Below are positions 16,635-29,342 of a stretch of DNA of 64,000 bases, in pieces (positions within the stretch are counted from its first letter, which is position 1; every line of letters begins with the position of its first letter). Position numbers and translations under genes: made by a program. The notes beneath the pieces are model-generated. The model did no database searches and was not told the origin of the DNA. It saw nothing but the letters and a program-made list of their open reading frames with translations. The stretch covers positions 714,500 through 778,499 of the forward strand of contig CP121690.1 of the NCBI GenBank assembly GCA_038396605.1, written 5' to 3'. This DNA is from Eubacteriales bacterium mix99. Lineage in GTDB: Bacteria > Bacillota > Clostridia > Caldicoprobacterales > DTU083.

Positions 16635-16850
16635 TTGAAGGATAAGCAACCGAACAAAAGTCTCCAGCATGCTGTGTCCTTTCTCTCACAAATCGGAGTC
16701 ACCATGATCTCCTGTGTATTTGTGGGCGTTTTTCTGGGCAGATTTCTGGACAGCCGGCTTAAGACGACTCCCTGGCTTCTGCTGGTGTTTTCCCTTTTGG
16801 GGGTAGGAGCTGCATTGAAATCCTTTTTTGATTTGGCAAACGGAAAATGA
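16635..16850 (+). CDS. AtpZ/AtpI-like small membrane protein (F0F1-ATPase_gene1 family)
   Basis: 71 residues with two membrane helices (about 15-37 and 46-66) separated by the basic loop SRLKTTP. This is the AtpZ-type small protein that precedes F1Fo genes in many Firmicutes; it is thought to help assembly or Mg/Ca uptake. I choose the TTG at 16635, eight bases after AAAGGGG. The longer frame from 16527 runs through the tandem repeat and has no ribosome site. Confidence 0.75.
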   Translation: MKDKQPNKSLQHAVSFLSQIGVTMISCVFVGVFLGRFLDSRLKTTPWLLLVFSLLGVGAALKSFFDLANGK

Positions 16851-16875
16851 TCAGGGTTTGGAAAGGTGTGTGAAA

Positions 16876-17277
16876 ATGTCTGCCATTGCGAAAAAGATGA
16901 TGAGGATTCTCTGTATATTGCTGTTCGTGTTGGTTGCAGCAGCGGTCCTTTATTACCGTTCTTTCTCCTTTCTGCCTTTCGCACTGGGAGCTTTGCTGGG
17001 CACGGCAGTCAGTGCCGGAAAGGTTTTTCTGCTGGACCGGGCTGTGGATAAGGCCCTTGCCATGGAGAAAAAAAAGGCGGGAAATTATATTACCCTTCAG
17101 CATCTTCTGCGGATGGTTCTTACCGCAGGCGTGCTGATTTCGGGTACCATTATCCCTGTCATCAGCTTATGGGGTGTGACAGCTGGAATCTTTGCTTATC
17201 CGATATCAATGTATATTTTAAAATATCCCCTCCATGCTTCGGACCCCTCAAATGTTCCGGATTCTCCGAAGAACTGA
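16876..17277 (+). CDS. atpI: ATP synthase subunit I (AtpI-like)
   Basis: 133 residues with four predicted helices: residues 7-27, 32-50, and two after residue 72. The family (ATP synthase I) is poorly conserved and acts as a chaperone for assembly of the c-ring. ATG 16876 is preceded by GAAAGGTG. Position directly before atpB fits the role. The C-terminal tail is short and Pro/Ser/Asn-rich. Confidence 0.8.
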   Translation: MSAIAKKMMRILCILLFVLVAAAVLYYRSFSFLPFALGALLGTAVSAGKVFLLDRAVDKALAMEKKKAGNYITLQHLLRMVLTAGVLISGTIIPVISLWGVTAGIFAYPISMYILKYPLHASDPSNVPDSPKN

Positions 17278-17319
17278 TGCCGGATCCGAAGCACCGGGAC
17301 AGAAAGGAGGTGACTTCTC

Positions 17320-18000
17320 CTGGACTTTAATATTGATAATTTATGGGTCATCACAATAGGCGGCGCCGAAATATGGATCACCCGGACCATTTTTAACACC
17401 TGGATTATCATGGCGGTGTTGATTATTCTTGCTGTTTTTTTGCGGATTAAGTTACGTAAAATGGAAGATATTCCAAAAGGAGTGCAAAATGCAGTCGAAG
17501 CCGTGATTGAATTTTTCCAGGGCTTTATACACAAGACCGGCGGAGACAAGCTGATGGGACTCGGTTCCTGGTTTTTTACGATCTTTGCATTTATTCTATC
17601 CTGCAGCCTGTTCGGGATGTTGGGGATCAGACCGCCCACAGCGGACTGGGCCACTACCTTTGCTCTTGCCCTGGCTACTTTTATCCTCACGCTGGGAATG
17701 GGCATTCGGTGTCGGAAGGGAAAATATTTAAAGAGTTTCATTGAACCCAACCCCATATTCTTACCGTTGAATATCATCAATGAAATTGCGAATCCCATAT
17801 CCATGAGTTTTCGTCTTTTCGGTAATGTACTGGGAGGTATGATTCTTTTAACCCTGATTTATTCCATAGCACCGATCTTTTTACGTATTATTATCCCGAT
17901 TCCACTGCACATTTATTTTGATGTGATTATGGGTGCCCTGCAGACGTATATTTTCTGCATCCTGAGTCTCACGTTTATTAAAGGGGCAGCAGAAGGCTGA
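17320..18000 (+). CDS. atpB: F1Fo ATP synthase subunit a, apparent CTG start
   Basis: 226 residues, the usual size for subunit a, with five or six helices. It forms the ion half-channels next to the c-ring. Conserved stretches include SFRLFGNVLGG, with the essential stator arginine in helix 4, and the helix-5 region LQTYIFCILSLTFI. The frame is closed by TGA at 17311-17313. The first ATG (17410) would remove 30 residues including the LDFNIDN leader typical of subunit a. A perfect AAAGGAGGTG sits nine bases before CTG at 17320, which encodes the residue where relatives start (MDF...). I infer CTG initiation. Confidence 0.9.
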   Translation: MDFNIDNLWVITIGGAEIWITRTIFNTWIIMAVLIILAVFLRIKLRKMEDIPKGVQNAVEAVIEFFQGFIHKTGGDKLMGLGSWFFTIFAFILSCSLFGMLGIRPPTADWATTFALALATFILTLGMGIRCRKGKYLKSFIEPNPIFLPLNIINEIANPISMSFRLFGNVLGGMILLTLIYSIAPIFLRIIIPIPLHIYFDVIMGALQTYIFCILSLTFIKGAAEG

Positions 18001-18109
18001 AGCGGGACGAAATTTTTATGATGCAACGATTACAAACAATGTTGGATGTCAGCAGATGTCCAATCTCAGCAATGGAAAATCAGAAAAAAATCAGAAGGAG
18101 GAACAATCT

Positions 18110-18388
18110 ATGCAGGATCCTTTAGCATTTATTATTGCATGTGCCCACTTTGCTGCGGCCATTGCACTACTGAACGGTATCGGCACAACATTCGGAGACG
18201 CAAAAATTGCAGTTGCTGCCATTGAATCCATTGCCCGGCAGCCCGAAGCTGCAGATTCCATCCGCACAACCATGTTTGTCGGTCTTGGTATGGCGGAGAC
18301 TTCGGGAATATACGGACTATTGATTGCCATTATTATGCTGTTTGCCAATCCTCTGGTAAACATATACCTGAGCCATATAGGCGGATAA
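18110..18388 (+). CDS. atpE: F1Fo ATP synthase subunit c (rotor ring)
   Basis: 92-residue hairpin of two helices joined by the conserved loop ARQPEA (42-47). The ion-binding glutamate is Glu63 in AETSGIY, followed by Thr64, Ser65 and Tyr68, a hydroxyl-rich set resembling Na+-binding rings (EST..Y). At the helix-1 position that is Gln in Na+-type rings there is Asp30 (GTTFGDAK), giving two carboxylates per subunit. ATG 18110 follows AAGGAGGAACA; the frame from 18056 is a spurious extension. Coupling ion cannot be decided from sequence alone. Confidence 0.93.
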   Translation: MQDPLAFIIACAHFAAAIALLNGIGTTFGDAKIAVAAIESIARQPEAADSIRTTMFVGLGMAETSGIYGLLIAIIMLFANPLVNIYLSHIGG

Positions 18389-18468
18389 GACTTATACGGC
18401 CGGCGGCCAATCAACCGTCTGCTTCTTGTCAACAATTTTTCAAAGAAGGAGAAGGGAGGCTTTTTTAT

Positions 18469-19035
18469 TTGAAACCATTCATTTTGCAACCATACATTGT
18501 TTATTTGAAGAGCGTGCCGGAAGGGCGCGTATTCGGACTGGATCAGCAAACGCTGATCAGTACCGGCATTCAGCTGCTGAATGTTATTATCCTGGCGGTT
18601 CTTCTGGGCTATCTGCTGTATAAACCGGTTCGGTCCTTTCTGCAGAAACGCAAAGAAAAAATCAGCGGGCAATTTGATGAAGCCCGGAAAACCCAAGCTC
18701 AGGCGGATCAGCTGAAAGCGGAATATGAAAAAAAGCGGAAGGAAATCGATCAGGAACGCACAAAGGTGCTGGAAGAAGCCAGGCTTTCCGCAGAGGAAGA
18801 CAGCAGAAAAATCCTTGATGCCTCCAAAAAAGATGCCGATGCCATCCGGCAGCAGGCTGAGAAAAGCATTGCAATGGAAAGAAAAGATCTGGATAAGGAA
18901 ACAAGACAGTATATCATTGAAGCGGCTGTCCTGATGGCTGAAAAATTCATAGAGCAATCCATGAACCGCGATACACAGAACAAGCTCTTTGATGAGGCAG
19001 TCGCCCAGTTGGAGGAGACACCATGGGTGAACTGA
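18469..19035 (+). CDS. atpF: F1Fo ATP synthase subunit b (stator stalk)
   Basis: 188 residues starting with TTG at 18469 behind GGGAGG. A single membrane helix (about residues 30-52, LLNVIILAVLLGYLLY) is followed by a long charged coiled coil rich in Lys, Glu, Arg and Gln, the peripheral stalk that holds F1 still. The N-terminal 25 residues before the helix are longer than usual, so a later start is possible, but no better ribosome site was seen. Overlaps atpH by 13 bp. Confidence 0.92.
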   Translation: MKPFILQPYIVYLKSVPEGRVFGLDQQTLISTGIQLLNVIILAVLLGYLLYKPVRSFLQKRKEKISGQFDEARKTQAQADQLKAEYEKKRKEIDQERTKVLEEARLSAEEDSRKILDASKKDADAIRQQAEKSIAMERKDLDKETRQYIIEAAVLMAEKFIEQSMNRDTQNKLFDEAVAQLEETPWVN

Positions 19036-19562
19036 AAGACAGCTATGCCAATGAGCTTTTTGCGCTTTCCCGGGCACAGGGAAAGTTGGCAGAGCATACG
19101 GAACAGGTAACTTTTATACTGGACAGTCTGCAAGAGAAAGAATACAGGAGCTTTCTGGAAGCCCCCCACTTCTCCGAAAAAGCGAAGCAGCAGCTCCTGG
19201 AGCGTCTGCTTGCCGATAACGTTTCAGGCGATTTGCTGGGGTTCCTGTACCGCATCCTGCAGAAAGGCCATGGGGCAATGATTGTCCCGGCACTTCTCTC
19301 CTATCTGGAGATGGGAAACCGGTACAGCAGGAAAGTGGTGGCCAGCGTGATTTCCGCCGCTCCTCTCAGTGATGGGCAGATCAATACTCTGCGCAAAGCC
19401 CTGGCATATAAATCAGGAAAACAGGTGGAAATCCTGCCCACAGTGGATCCCTCCCTTCTCGGAGGATTCCGCATTCACATGGACGGACGCCTGATGGACT
19501 GTTCGCTGAGAGCCCGGCTGACCAATCTAAAAGAAAGCTTATTGAAGGAGGGTACGGAGTGA
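19023..19562 (+). CDS. atpH: F1Fo ATP synthase subunit delta
   Basis: 179 residues, all-helical N-terminal domain (1-105) and a C-terminal domain with the family-typical [14 protein letters not shown] and [14 protein letters not shown]. Delta sits on top of F1 and ties it to subunit b. It overlaps atpF upstream by 13 bp and its stop overlaps the atpA GTG start by 4 bp, indicating coupled translation. Confidence 0.93.
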   Translation: MGELKDSYANELFALSRAQGKLAEHTEQVTFILDSLQEKEYRSFLEAPHFSEKAKQQLLERLLADNVSGDLLGFLYRILQKGHGAMIVPALLSYLEMGNRYSRKVVASVISAAPLSDGQINTLRKALAYKSGKQVEILPTVDPSLLGGFRIHMDGRLMDCSLRARLTNLKESLLKEGTE

Positions 19563-21080
19563 CTGGAAAATTTGATAAAATCGGCAATGCAGTAAAGAAA
19601 CAGATTCAGGCATTCCCCTCCGCACCGGACGTCTCAGAGGCGGGCAGTGTCGTGGAAGTCGGAGACGGGATTGCCCATGTTTACGGACTGCAGAACGCAA
19701 TGAGCGGGGAGTTGCTGAAGTTCCCCGGCAGGATATACGGCATGGCCCTGAACCTGGATGAGAACAGCATCGGGGCGGTGCTTCTGGGACCCGATGCAGG
19801 CATAAAGGCCGGGGATCCTGTCCGGCGAACCGGCAGAATGGCTCAGATCCCTGTGGGAGATGCCATGCTTGGACGTGTGGTCAATGCCCTTGGGCAGCCG
19901 ATTGATGACAAAGGGCCCCTTTCCGCTGATGATTACCGCAATGTGGAGAACGTGGCACCCGGTGTGATTATGCGCAAAGAGGTGGATGTTCCCCTGCAGA
20001 CAGGCATCCGTGCCATTGATGCCATGGTACCCATCGGTCGGGGCCAGCGGGAATTGATTATCGGAGACCGTCAGACCGGGAAGACAGCCATCTGCATAGA
20101 TACGATACTGAACCAGAAGGATGCGGGGGTGCTGTGCGTTTATGTAGCCATCGGACAAAAGGCATCCACCGTGGCACGCATTGTCAATCTGCTGACGAAA
20201 ACCGGAGCAATGGCCTATACCACCGTAGTGGTTTCCACTGCCAGCGATCCGGCTTCCCTGCAGTATCTCGCCCCCTATGCCGGCTGTACCATCGGAGAGG
20301 CATGGATGAAACAGGGCAAAGACGTATTGGTGGTTTACGACGACCTGTCCAAGCATGCCGTGGCCTACCGCACCATCAGCCTGCTGCTGCGCAGGCCGCC
20401 GGGACGGGAAGCTTATCCCGGAGACGTGTTCTACCTGCACTCCCGGCTTCTGGAGCGCGCCGCCTGCATGAGCAATGACTATGGCGGAGGATCGATGACG
20501 GCCCTGCCCATTGTGGAAACACAGGAAGGCGATATTTCCGCCTATATTCCCACCAATGTCATCTCCATTACCGACGGGCAGATTTATCTGGAAACCGAAC
20601 TGTTCCATAACGGAGTCCGTCCTGCGATCAATCCGGGGTTCTCCGTTTCCCGTGTAGGCGGTTCAGCCCAGATCCCTGCCATGAAGGAAATTGCCGGACC
20701 TCTGCGCATTCATTTTGCCCAGTATCGGGAACTTGCAGCCTTTGCACAGTTTGGATCGGATTTAAGCAAAGACACAATGGATCGCCTGAATCAGGGAGAA
20801 CGTATTATGGAAATCCTCAAGCAGCCGCAATACCGGCCCATGCCTGTGGAGTATCAGGTTTTAATCCTGTATGTGCTGATCCATGGATATCTGATGGATG
20901 TGAATATCCGACATATCCGGAAGTTTCAGAGGGATTTTCTGCAATTTGTGAAAACGGAGAAACCTTTCATTGCAGAGGAAATCCGGGAGACAGAGCAAAT
21001 CTCGCCGGAGCTGGAAGAAAAAATAAAGGATGCGGTGAAGGAATTCAAAAAGCCGCGGATTCCGGACCGGGAGGAAGACA

Positions 21081-21094
<14 letters not shown>
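19559..21094 (+). CDS. atpA: F1Fo ATP synthase subunit alpha
   Basis: 511 residues, GTG start at 19559. The beta-barrel domain covers residues 25-95, the P-loop GDRQTGKT is at 169-176, and the alpha signature [17 protein letters not shown] comes near residue 345. Alpha holds the non-catalytic nucleotide sites and contributes the arginine finger (in SVSRVGG) to the catalytic site on beta. The C-terminal helical domain is complete. The gene overlaps atpG by 14 bp. Confidence 0.97.
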
Positions 21095-23774
<2,680 letters not shown>

Positions 23775-23778
23775 ACCA

Positions 23779-25443
23779 TCAGCCCGGGAAGACAATTTCA
23801 AACTGGGTTCCCTCGCCTGGCTTGCCGGATACCCCTATCCTGCCTCCGTGGGCCAGCACAATGTGTTTTACAATGGCCAGCCCCAGGCCCGTCCCTCCGG
23901 ATTTTTTCGAGCGGGATTTATCCGCACGGTAAAACCGTTCGAAAATCCGGTCCTGATCCCCGGCGGAAATCCCGATGCCGGTATCGGATACGGTGATCAC
24001 CGTGTCCTTTTTTGTTCGGGTGATACAAACCCTGACACGGCCGCCGGCTTTATTGTATTTTATTCCATTGTCCATCAGATTATAGAACATCTCATAAATC
24101 AGTGCACGGTTTGCTGTCATGATGATATCGGAGCCCGCTACTTTCATGGTTACCTGATGATCAATGGCCTTTTGTTTCAGGGTATCCGCACATTCCGATG
24201 CCACTTCCGCAAGATCCACCTCCTCCTGAAACTCCCCGTCCCCGGGCTTCCCCTCATCCAGCCTGGAAAGCATCATGATGTCTTCGATCAGGGTAATGAG
24301 CCGGGAGGCTTCCCCCATGATTTTCCCATAAAACAAAGGCTTGTCTTCTTCCCGTACCATTCCGGCACTCAGCATCTCCACATTCCCATATATGCTGGTC
24401 AAAGGCGTTCGGAGCTCATGGGAAACATTTGCGGAAAATTCCCTCCGCATTTTCTCCGCCTGAGACTTTTCTGTGATGTTCAGGAAAAACACTGCCACTC
24501 CGATCTGCGGCACAGGGCTGATCAATACGCGGTATTCCTTTTCCTCCCTTCTGTGGATCATCTCTCCCCGATGGCCCTGCAAAGCCTGTCTGAGCTTCCC
24601 GGAAAACTCCATATCCCGCAGCAGTTCCAATGCGCTTTTTCCTTCCGCAGTGTCATCCGTATGAAAGATACGCGAAGCGCTTTTGTTTACCGAAAGGATT
24701 GTCCCGCGCAGATCAAACAGCACCACACCTTCCTCCATTTGATCCATAATGGCCTGGATCGTGTCAGTGCGCTTCTTTAACTGCCTGCTGTCCTGCTCGA
24801 TTTGGCTCCGATACTCCGCAATTGCCCTGGCAAAGGAGGCCAGTTCGTCATAGGGAACGTCCGGAGGATCTGCAGAAAGGTCCACCTGATTGATCGGCTC
24901 CACCACCCTTTGTGCAAGCCGCCTGGACGTAAAATATCCAATGAGGATAAACAGCAGGACAACTGCAGCGGTTCCCGGCAGGATATCGGAAAACATGCCG
25001 CCGATGCTGTGGATGGTCTTCGCGGTTCGAAGAACGGAATCATCCGACAGCCGGATGGCATAGTAATAGGTTTCCGTTCCCAGGGTGTCGGAAAAACGGC
25101 GGCTCTCCCCATGCCCCATGGACAACGCTTCTTCTATCTCCTCCCGGCCCAGATGATCCCCCAGATTTCCGGAACGGACCATATTGTCAAATAAGACCAC
25201 ACCCTTCTGCGAAATAAGACTCACACGCATATCTTCAGGCCGGACCTGCCTGAGATAATGAAAAGCCCTCCCGGAATCATCCTTTTCAAACATCTGCGCA
25301 CGTTCCTGCAAATCGGCACAGGCCTGGGAAGACAGCCGATGATAGAAAAGGATACAGAGCACCATGGAGACAAGCAGGATTCCAAGAGTCACCAGTCCTG
25401 CCATCTGCCGGAATATCCGTTTTCTCAAATTCCTATCCTCCAA
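23779..25443 (-). CDS. phoR: PhoR-type membrane sensor histidine kinase
   Basis: 554 residues. Helix 1 at about 12-34, an extracytoplasmic sensor domain of roughly 120 residues, helix 2 at about 165-185, a HAMP-like linker, a PAS domain (IMDQMEEGVVLFDLRG on), the HisKA box FSANVSHELRTPLTSIYG with the phospho-accepting His, and the ATPase boxes NLMDNGIKYN, DTGIGI and GGTGLGLAIVKH. This is the full PhoR layout. It overlaps the phoB gene by 11 bp and ends the pst-pho operon, consistent with control of the phosphate response. Confidence 0.92.
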   Translation of the reverse strand: MEDRNLRKRIFRQMAGLVTLGILLVSMVLCILFYHRLSSQACADLQERAQMFEKDDSGRAFHYLRQVRPEDMRVSLISQKGVVLFDNMVRSGNLGDHLGREEIEEALSMGHGESRRFSDTLGTETYYYAIRLSDDSVLRTAKTIHSIGGMFSDILPGTAAVVLLFILIGYFTSRRLAQRVVEPINQVDLSADPPDVPYDELASFARAIAEYRSQIEQDSRQLKKRTDTIQAIMDQMEEGVVLFDLRGTILSVNKSASRIFHTDDTAEGKSALELLRDMEFSGKLRQALQGHRGEMIHRREEKEYRVLISPVPQIGVAVFFLNITEKSQAEKMRREFSANVSHELRTPLTSIYGNVEMLSAGMVREEDKPLFYGKIMGEASRLITLIEDIMMLSRLDEGKPGDGEFQEEVDLAEVASECADTLKQKAIDHQVTMKVAGSDIIMTANRALIYEMFYNLMDNGIKYNKAGGRVRVCITRTKKDTVITVSDTGIGISAGDQDRIFERFYRADKSRSKKSGGTGLGLAIVKHIVLAHGGRIGVSGKPGEGTQFEIVFPG

Positions 25444-26110
25444 TCTTATATCCTACATTGCGTACGGTTTTTATGGCATTCCCGGCTTCCCCCAGCTTCT
25501 GGCGAAGCGACCGGATGTGCATATCCACTGTACGACTTTCCCCGTTGTAATCAAAGCCCCAGACCTGCTCCAGCAACCTGTCACGGCTCAGTACGATGTC
25601 TTCATTTATCATCATATACTGCAGCAGCTCAAATTCCTTATAGGTAAGGGAAATTTCCCTGCCCCCCACCTTTACCGTGCGCCGGTCGGGACTCAGCCGG
25701 ATGGAACCGACCTGCCGCTCCTTTGGATCGCTTTTCCCTGCCTGATATCTGCGGAGTACCGCCTTCACGCGTGCAAGGGCTTCCATAACAGAAAAAGGCT
25801 TGGTGATATAATCATCCGCCCCCAGGTCCAGGCCCCTGATACGATCCATTTCACTGCCTTTGGCGGTCAGCATGATCACTGGGATGTCCCTGTATTTTCC
25901 GGTTTGCCGGATTCTTTTCAAAATGCAGATGCCGTCGCTTCCGGGCAGCATAATGTCCAACAGAACAAGAGCGGGCAGTTCTTGTTCCAGCGCAGGAAAA
26001 ATGTCGTCCCCCACTGCAAAGCCGGTGGCTTCAAATCCTGCCGCATGAAGTGTATAAATCATCATTTCCCGTATGCTGTCGTCATCCTCCACCACGAAAA
26101 TATTCTGCAT
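25433..26110 (-). CDS. phoB: PhoB/PhoP-type response regulator
   Basis: 225 residues. Receiver domain with acidic pocket VVEDDD, phospho-acceptor Asp52 in LLDIMLPG, the switch Thr in IMLTAKG and Lys in DDYITKPFSV. A winged-helix OmpR-type DNA-binding domain follows, with the recognition helix region RTVDMHIRSLRQKLG. ATG 26110 is six bases after GGAAGGGA; the GTG at 26128 is less well placed. It probably binds the repeat box in front of pstS. Confidence 0.93.
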   Translation of the reverse strand: MQNIFVVEDDDSIREMMIYTLHAAGFEATGFAVGDDIFPALEQELPALVLLDIMLPGSDGICILKRIRQTGKYRDIPVIMLTAKGSEMDRIRGLDLGADDYITKPFSVMEALARVKAVLRRYQAGKSDPKERQVGSIRLSPDRRTVKVGGREISLTYKEFELLQYMMINEDIVLSRDRLLEQVWGFDYNGESRTVDMHIRSLRQKLGEAGNAIKTVRNVGYKIGG

Positions 26111-26276
26111 TGCGTTCCCTTCCTGCACTCCGTATCCCTCCCGTGCCCTTGTTTTCGATCACCGCTGTTATTCTTCAAATTTTTGTTTCCACTTTTATCA
26201 TTCTTACTTTTATCATTTTTATTTTTTCATTTCGCCCTTTCGTTTTTATTCTCCCGCTTTTATTCTTCCGTTTATT
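26111..26276 (-). other. A-rich spacer between phoU and phoB
   Basis: On the coding strand this 166-nt stretch is strongly purine/A-rich with several irregular copies of GAATAAAA. No gene, hairpin or consensus promoter was found. It is the only sizeable gap in the pst-pho operon. Confidence 0.5.
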
Positions 26277-26939
26277 TCATGCTTCTTTTCCTACATGTTT
26301 GCCCGTAAGGGAATAAATAACCCACTCGGCAATATTGGTGGCATGATCGCCAATACGCTCGTAGTATTTCGCAATCTGCATCAGATCAAATGCCTGCTCC
26401 CCGTTCCCCGCATCCTCATGCACCAAGATGATCAGGTCCCGCTTGATCTGCACAAAAAGATCATCCACCACATCATCATACTCAATAATTGACCTGGCGA
26501 GATCCAGATCTTTCCGGACATAGGCATCTATGCTGCCGGTAACCATTTTAATGGTCGCATTGGCCATCTGCGAGATATGTTCCAGCTTTTTGATGTAGGT
26601 TTGCCCCGCAAGATAACCGCAGATTTCAGAGATATCCGCTGCCTGATCCCCGATCCGTTCCATATCCGTAATCATTTTCAGCGCAGCCGAAATCTGCCGT
26701 AAATCCCGTGCCACAGGCTGCTGACTGATCAGAAGCTTCATGCACTGGCTTTCGATCTCCCTTTCCTTCTCATCAATGATCCCATCGTTGCTGCGAATCT
26801 CGTCGGCAAGGGCCACATCCTGCTCCACAAGGGCTCTGGTCGCACCGGAGATGGCATGCTCAATCATGGCGCCCATCTCTATCATACTGTTGTTCAGGGC
26901 AGCTAACTGCCCATCAAGCCCGCTTCTCATCATTATCAT
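26277..26939 (-). CDS. phoU: Phosphate transport system regulator PhoU
   Basis: 220 residues made of two PhoU three-helix repeats (about 15-105 and 118-210). The first has [15 protein letters not shown] and [14 protein letters not shown], the second has [15 protein letters not shown], both family signatures. PhoU links the Pst transporter to PhoR signalling and lowers phosphate uptake when phosphate is plentiful. Its ATG overlaps the pstB stop by 3-4 bp. Confidence 0.95.
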   Translation of the reverse strand: MIMMRSGLDGQLAALNNSMIEMGAMIEHAISGATRALVEQDVALADEIRSNDGIIDEKEREIESQCMKLLISQQPVARDLRQISAALKMITDMERIGDQAADISEICGYLAGQTYIKKLEHISQMANATIKMVTGSIDAYVRKDLDLARSIIEYDDVVDDLFVQIKRDLIILVHEDAGNGEQAFDLMQIAKYYERIGDHATNIAEWVIYSLTGKHVGKEA

Positions 26940-27685
26940 CCGAACCTCCCGGTAATGTAGGCTTCCGTCCGCTTATCCTGCGGCAGGGAGAACATTTTCT
27001 CTGTATCATTGTATTCGATTACTTCCCCGAGAAGGAAAAATGCTGTTTTGTCGCTGATTCTGGCTGCCTGCTGCATATTATGCGTTACAATCATTATACT
27101 ATAATGTTCTTTCAGCGTCAGCATCAGTTCCTCTATTTTTCCGGTGGAAATGGGATCCAGCGCACTGGTCGGCTCGTCCATCAACAGCACTTCCGGGGAA
27201 ACAGCCAGCGCCCTGGCAATACAGAGCCGCTGCTGCTGTCCGCCGGACAGTCCCAGAGCGGACTTTTTCAGCCGGTCCTTTACCTCCTCCCATATGGCTG
27301 CACCCCGCAGGGATTTTTCCACAATTTCATCCAGCTGATACCTGGATCGGATGCCATGCGTACGGGGACCAAAGGCAATGTTGTCGTACACGCTCATGGG
27401 AAACGGATTAGGCTTTTGAAACACCATGCCTACCCGCTTGCGCAGCAGATTGACATCCATTCCATTGTAAATATTGTCGCCGAAAAGTCGGATGCTTCCG
27501 GTGATCCTGCAGTCTTCCACCAAATCGTTCATTCGGTTCAGCGTTTTTAAAAAAGTGGATTTTCCGCAGCCGGAAGGCCCGATCAGGGCGGTGATATTCT
27601 TCTCTTCCACCGACAGATCAACGTTGCGGAGCGCCTGAAATGTTCCATAGTACAGATTCAGGTTCTCAATCGTAAAACAGTTCAT
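26936..27685 (-). CDS. pstB: Phosphate ABC transporter ATPase PstB
   Basis: 249 residues, normal PstB length. Walker [10 protein letters not shown] near residue 33, the PstB-specific [14 protein letters not shown], signature [15 protein letters not shown], Walker [14 protein letters not shown], and switch-His VTHNMQQA. It drives high-affinity phosphate import through PstA and PstC. The gene overlaps both neighbours by 4 bp. Confidence 0.96.
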   Translation of the reverse strand: MNCFTIENLNLYYGTFQALRNVDLSVEEKNITALIGPSGCGKSTFLKTLNRMNDLVEDCRITGSIRLFGDNIYNGMDVNLLRKRVGMVFQKPNPFPMSVYDNIAFGPRTHGIRSRYQLDEIVEKSLRGAAIWEEVKDRLKKSALGLSGGQQQRLCIARALAVSPEVLLMDEPTSALDPISTGKIEELMLTLKEHYSIMIVTHNMQQAARISDKTAFFLLGEVIEYNDTEKMFSLPQDKRTEAYITGRFG

Positions 27686-28509
27686 ATAGTCCCTCCAATC
27701 CTTTTGACAATTCTGGAAGAAAGCGTATTGATGAGGACGACCACCGCCAGAAGTACCACAGCCGTTGCATAACCCTCATTCGTGTGAAGCCCTTCACTGG
27801 ACAGTGCGTACATATGGACTGACAGGGTACGTGCGGACATCATCGGACTGGAAGGAATCTGCGCCACTGTTCCGGCCGTATAGATAAGGGCTGCCGTCTC
27901 CCCCACAATACGCCCGATTGCAAGGATGATCCCCGCAAAAATACCCGGTATGGCGGCGGGCAGCACAATCCGGAAGACCGTCCACAGCTTGCCGGCTCCC
28001 AGCCCATAGGATCCTTCCCGGTACAGATCAGGTACCGCCTGAAGTGCTTCCTCGCTGGTCCGCATGATCAGCGGCAGGATCATAATGGAAAGGGTAAACG
28101 CCCCGGCAAGCAGCGAAAATCCCCAGCCAAGCTGTGTGACAAAAAACAGCATCCCGAACAGGCCATATAAAATGGAAGGAATCCCGGAGAGGGTTTCTGC
28201 CGTGACACGGATGACCGATACGGCCCTGCTGCCTTTCCTGGCATACTCCGAAAGATAGATGGAGGCAAATACACCCAGAGGCACCGCTATCACCAGGGAA
28301 AGAAGCGTCATGAGTATCGTTGAAAGGAGCGCCGGCATCAGGGATACATTTTCACTGTTATAATGAAAGGAAAAAAGTGACGGCTTCAGATACGGAATCC
28401 CCCTGACAAGAATGAAACCCACCAGAAATAACAGTATGCCCACAGTGATCAGAGCGGCTGCCCATGTAATGGCCTTCATAAAGCATTCCTGAACCATCTG
28501 CTTTTTCAT
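27682..28509 (-). CDS. pstA: Phosphate ABC transporter permease PstA
   Basis: 275 residues with six helices. Family landmarks are the segment [21 protein letters not shown] in two overlapping parts, the EAA loop [19 protein letters not shown], and [11 protein letters not shown]. Overlaps pstB and pstC by 4 bp each. Confidence 0.95.
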   Translation of the reverse strand: MKKQMVQECFMKAITWAAALITVGILLFLVGFILVRGIPYLKPSLFSFHYNSENVSLMPALLSTILMTLLSLVIAVPLGVFASIYLSEYARKGSRAVSVIRVTAETLSGIPSILYGLFGMLFFVTQLGWGFSLLAGAFTLSIMILPLIMRTSEEALQAVPDLYREGSYGLGAGKLWTVFRIVLPAAIPGIFAGIILAIGRIVGETAALIYTAGTVAQIPSSPMMSARTLSVHMYALSSEGLHTNEGYATAVVLLAVVVLINTLSSRIVKRIGGTI

Positions 28510-29342
28510 TTTCCTTCCCTCCCTTTCAAAACGGAAAAGGTCAGATTGATGATCAGAATGAATACAAACAGGACAACGCCCGTGGCGATCAGAGCCTCAC
28601 GGTGCAGCCCGGAAGCGTACCCCATTTCAACAACGATATTTGCCGTGAGGGTCCTCACGCCTTTCATCAGGGACACCGGCATACGCGCCTGGTTTCCCGC
28701 CACCATGATAACCGCCATGGTTTCTCCGATGGCGCGGCCTATTCCCAGTACAACCGAGGCCAGGACACCGGACTTTGCCGCAGGGAGCACCACACGGAAT
28801 ACACTGCGGTAATGTCCCGCTCCAAGAGCCAATGCCCCCTCGTAATACAATGCCGGCACAGCACGCAGTGCGCTTTCCGCAACTTCGACAATCGTCGGCA
28901 GGATCATAATCCCCAGCAAAATACAGGCTGAAAGAATGCTGTTTCCGGTCAGCGGCACGATCGCCGCCATGCCAAAGAATCCATATACCACGGAAGGGAT
29001 TCCGGCAAGCAGCTCCACCCCTGGCTTCATGACCTGATACAGCTTTTTCGGGCAGACACAGGCAAGGAAAACGGCAGTCAGCAGGCCAATGGGAACGCCG
29101 GTCAGAATGGCTCCCGCCGTTACATACAGACTTCCAAGAATCATCGGAAGGATGCCGAACTCCGGAGGGGTATCCGTAGGTGACCATTCGGTTCCTCCAA
29201 GGAAATTCAGCAGCCCGATTTTCCTTATAGCGGGAATCCCATTTGCCAGCAAAAAGAAACAAATCAGCCCCACCGCCAATATGGATGCAAGTGCCGCTGC
29301 AAAGAACACGGCGCTCATTCCCTTCTCTTTCCACTTATTCAT
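28506..29342 (-). CDS. pstC: Phosphate ABC transporter permease PstC
   Basis: 278 residues with six helices. Landmarks are ELLAGIPSVVYGFFG, the EAA loop ALALGAGHYRSVFRVVLPA and IGRAIGETMAVIMVAG. I take ATG 29342 (MNKWKEKG), six bases after AAAGGGA and inside the last codons of pstS; the frame open to 29387 would overlap pstS much further. Confidence 0.93.
   Translation of the reverse strand: MNKWKEKGMSAVFFAAALASILAVGLICFFLLANGIPAIRKIGLLNFLGGTEWSPTDTPPEFGILPMILGSLYVTAGAILTGVPIGLLTAVFLACVCPKKLYQVMKPGVELLAGIPSVVYGFFGMAAIVPLTGNSILSACILLGIMILPTIVEVAESALRAVPALYYEGALALGAGHYRSVFRVVLPAAKSGVLASVVLGIGRAIGETMAVIMVAGNQARMPVSLMKGVRTLTANIVVEMGYASGLHREALIATGVVLFVFILIINLTFSVLKGREGK

Noticed and set aside
18091-19077. 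A 328-codon open frame on the minus strand over atpE-atpF
   Set aside because: Shadow of the ATP synthase genes; Phe/Leu/Cys-rich product with no start signal.
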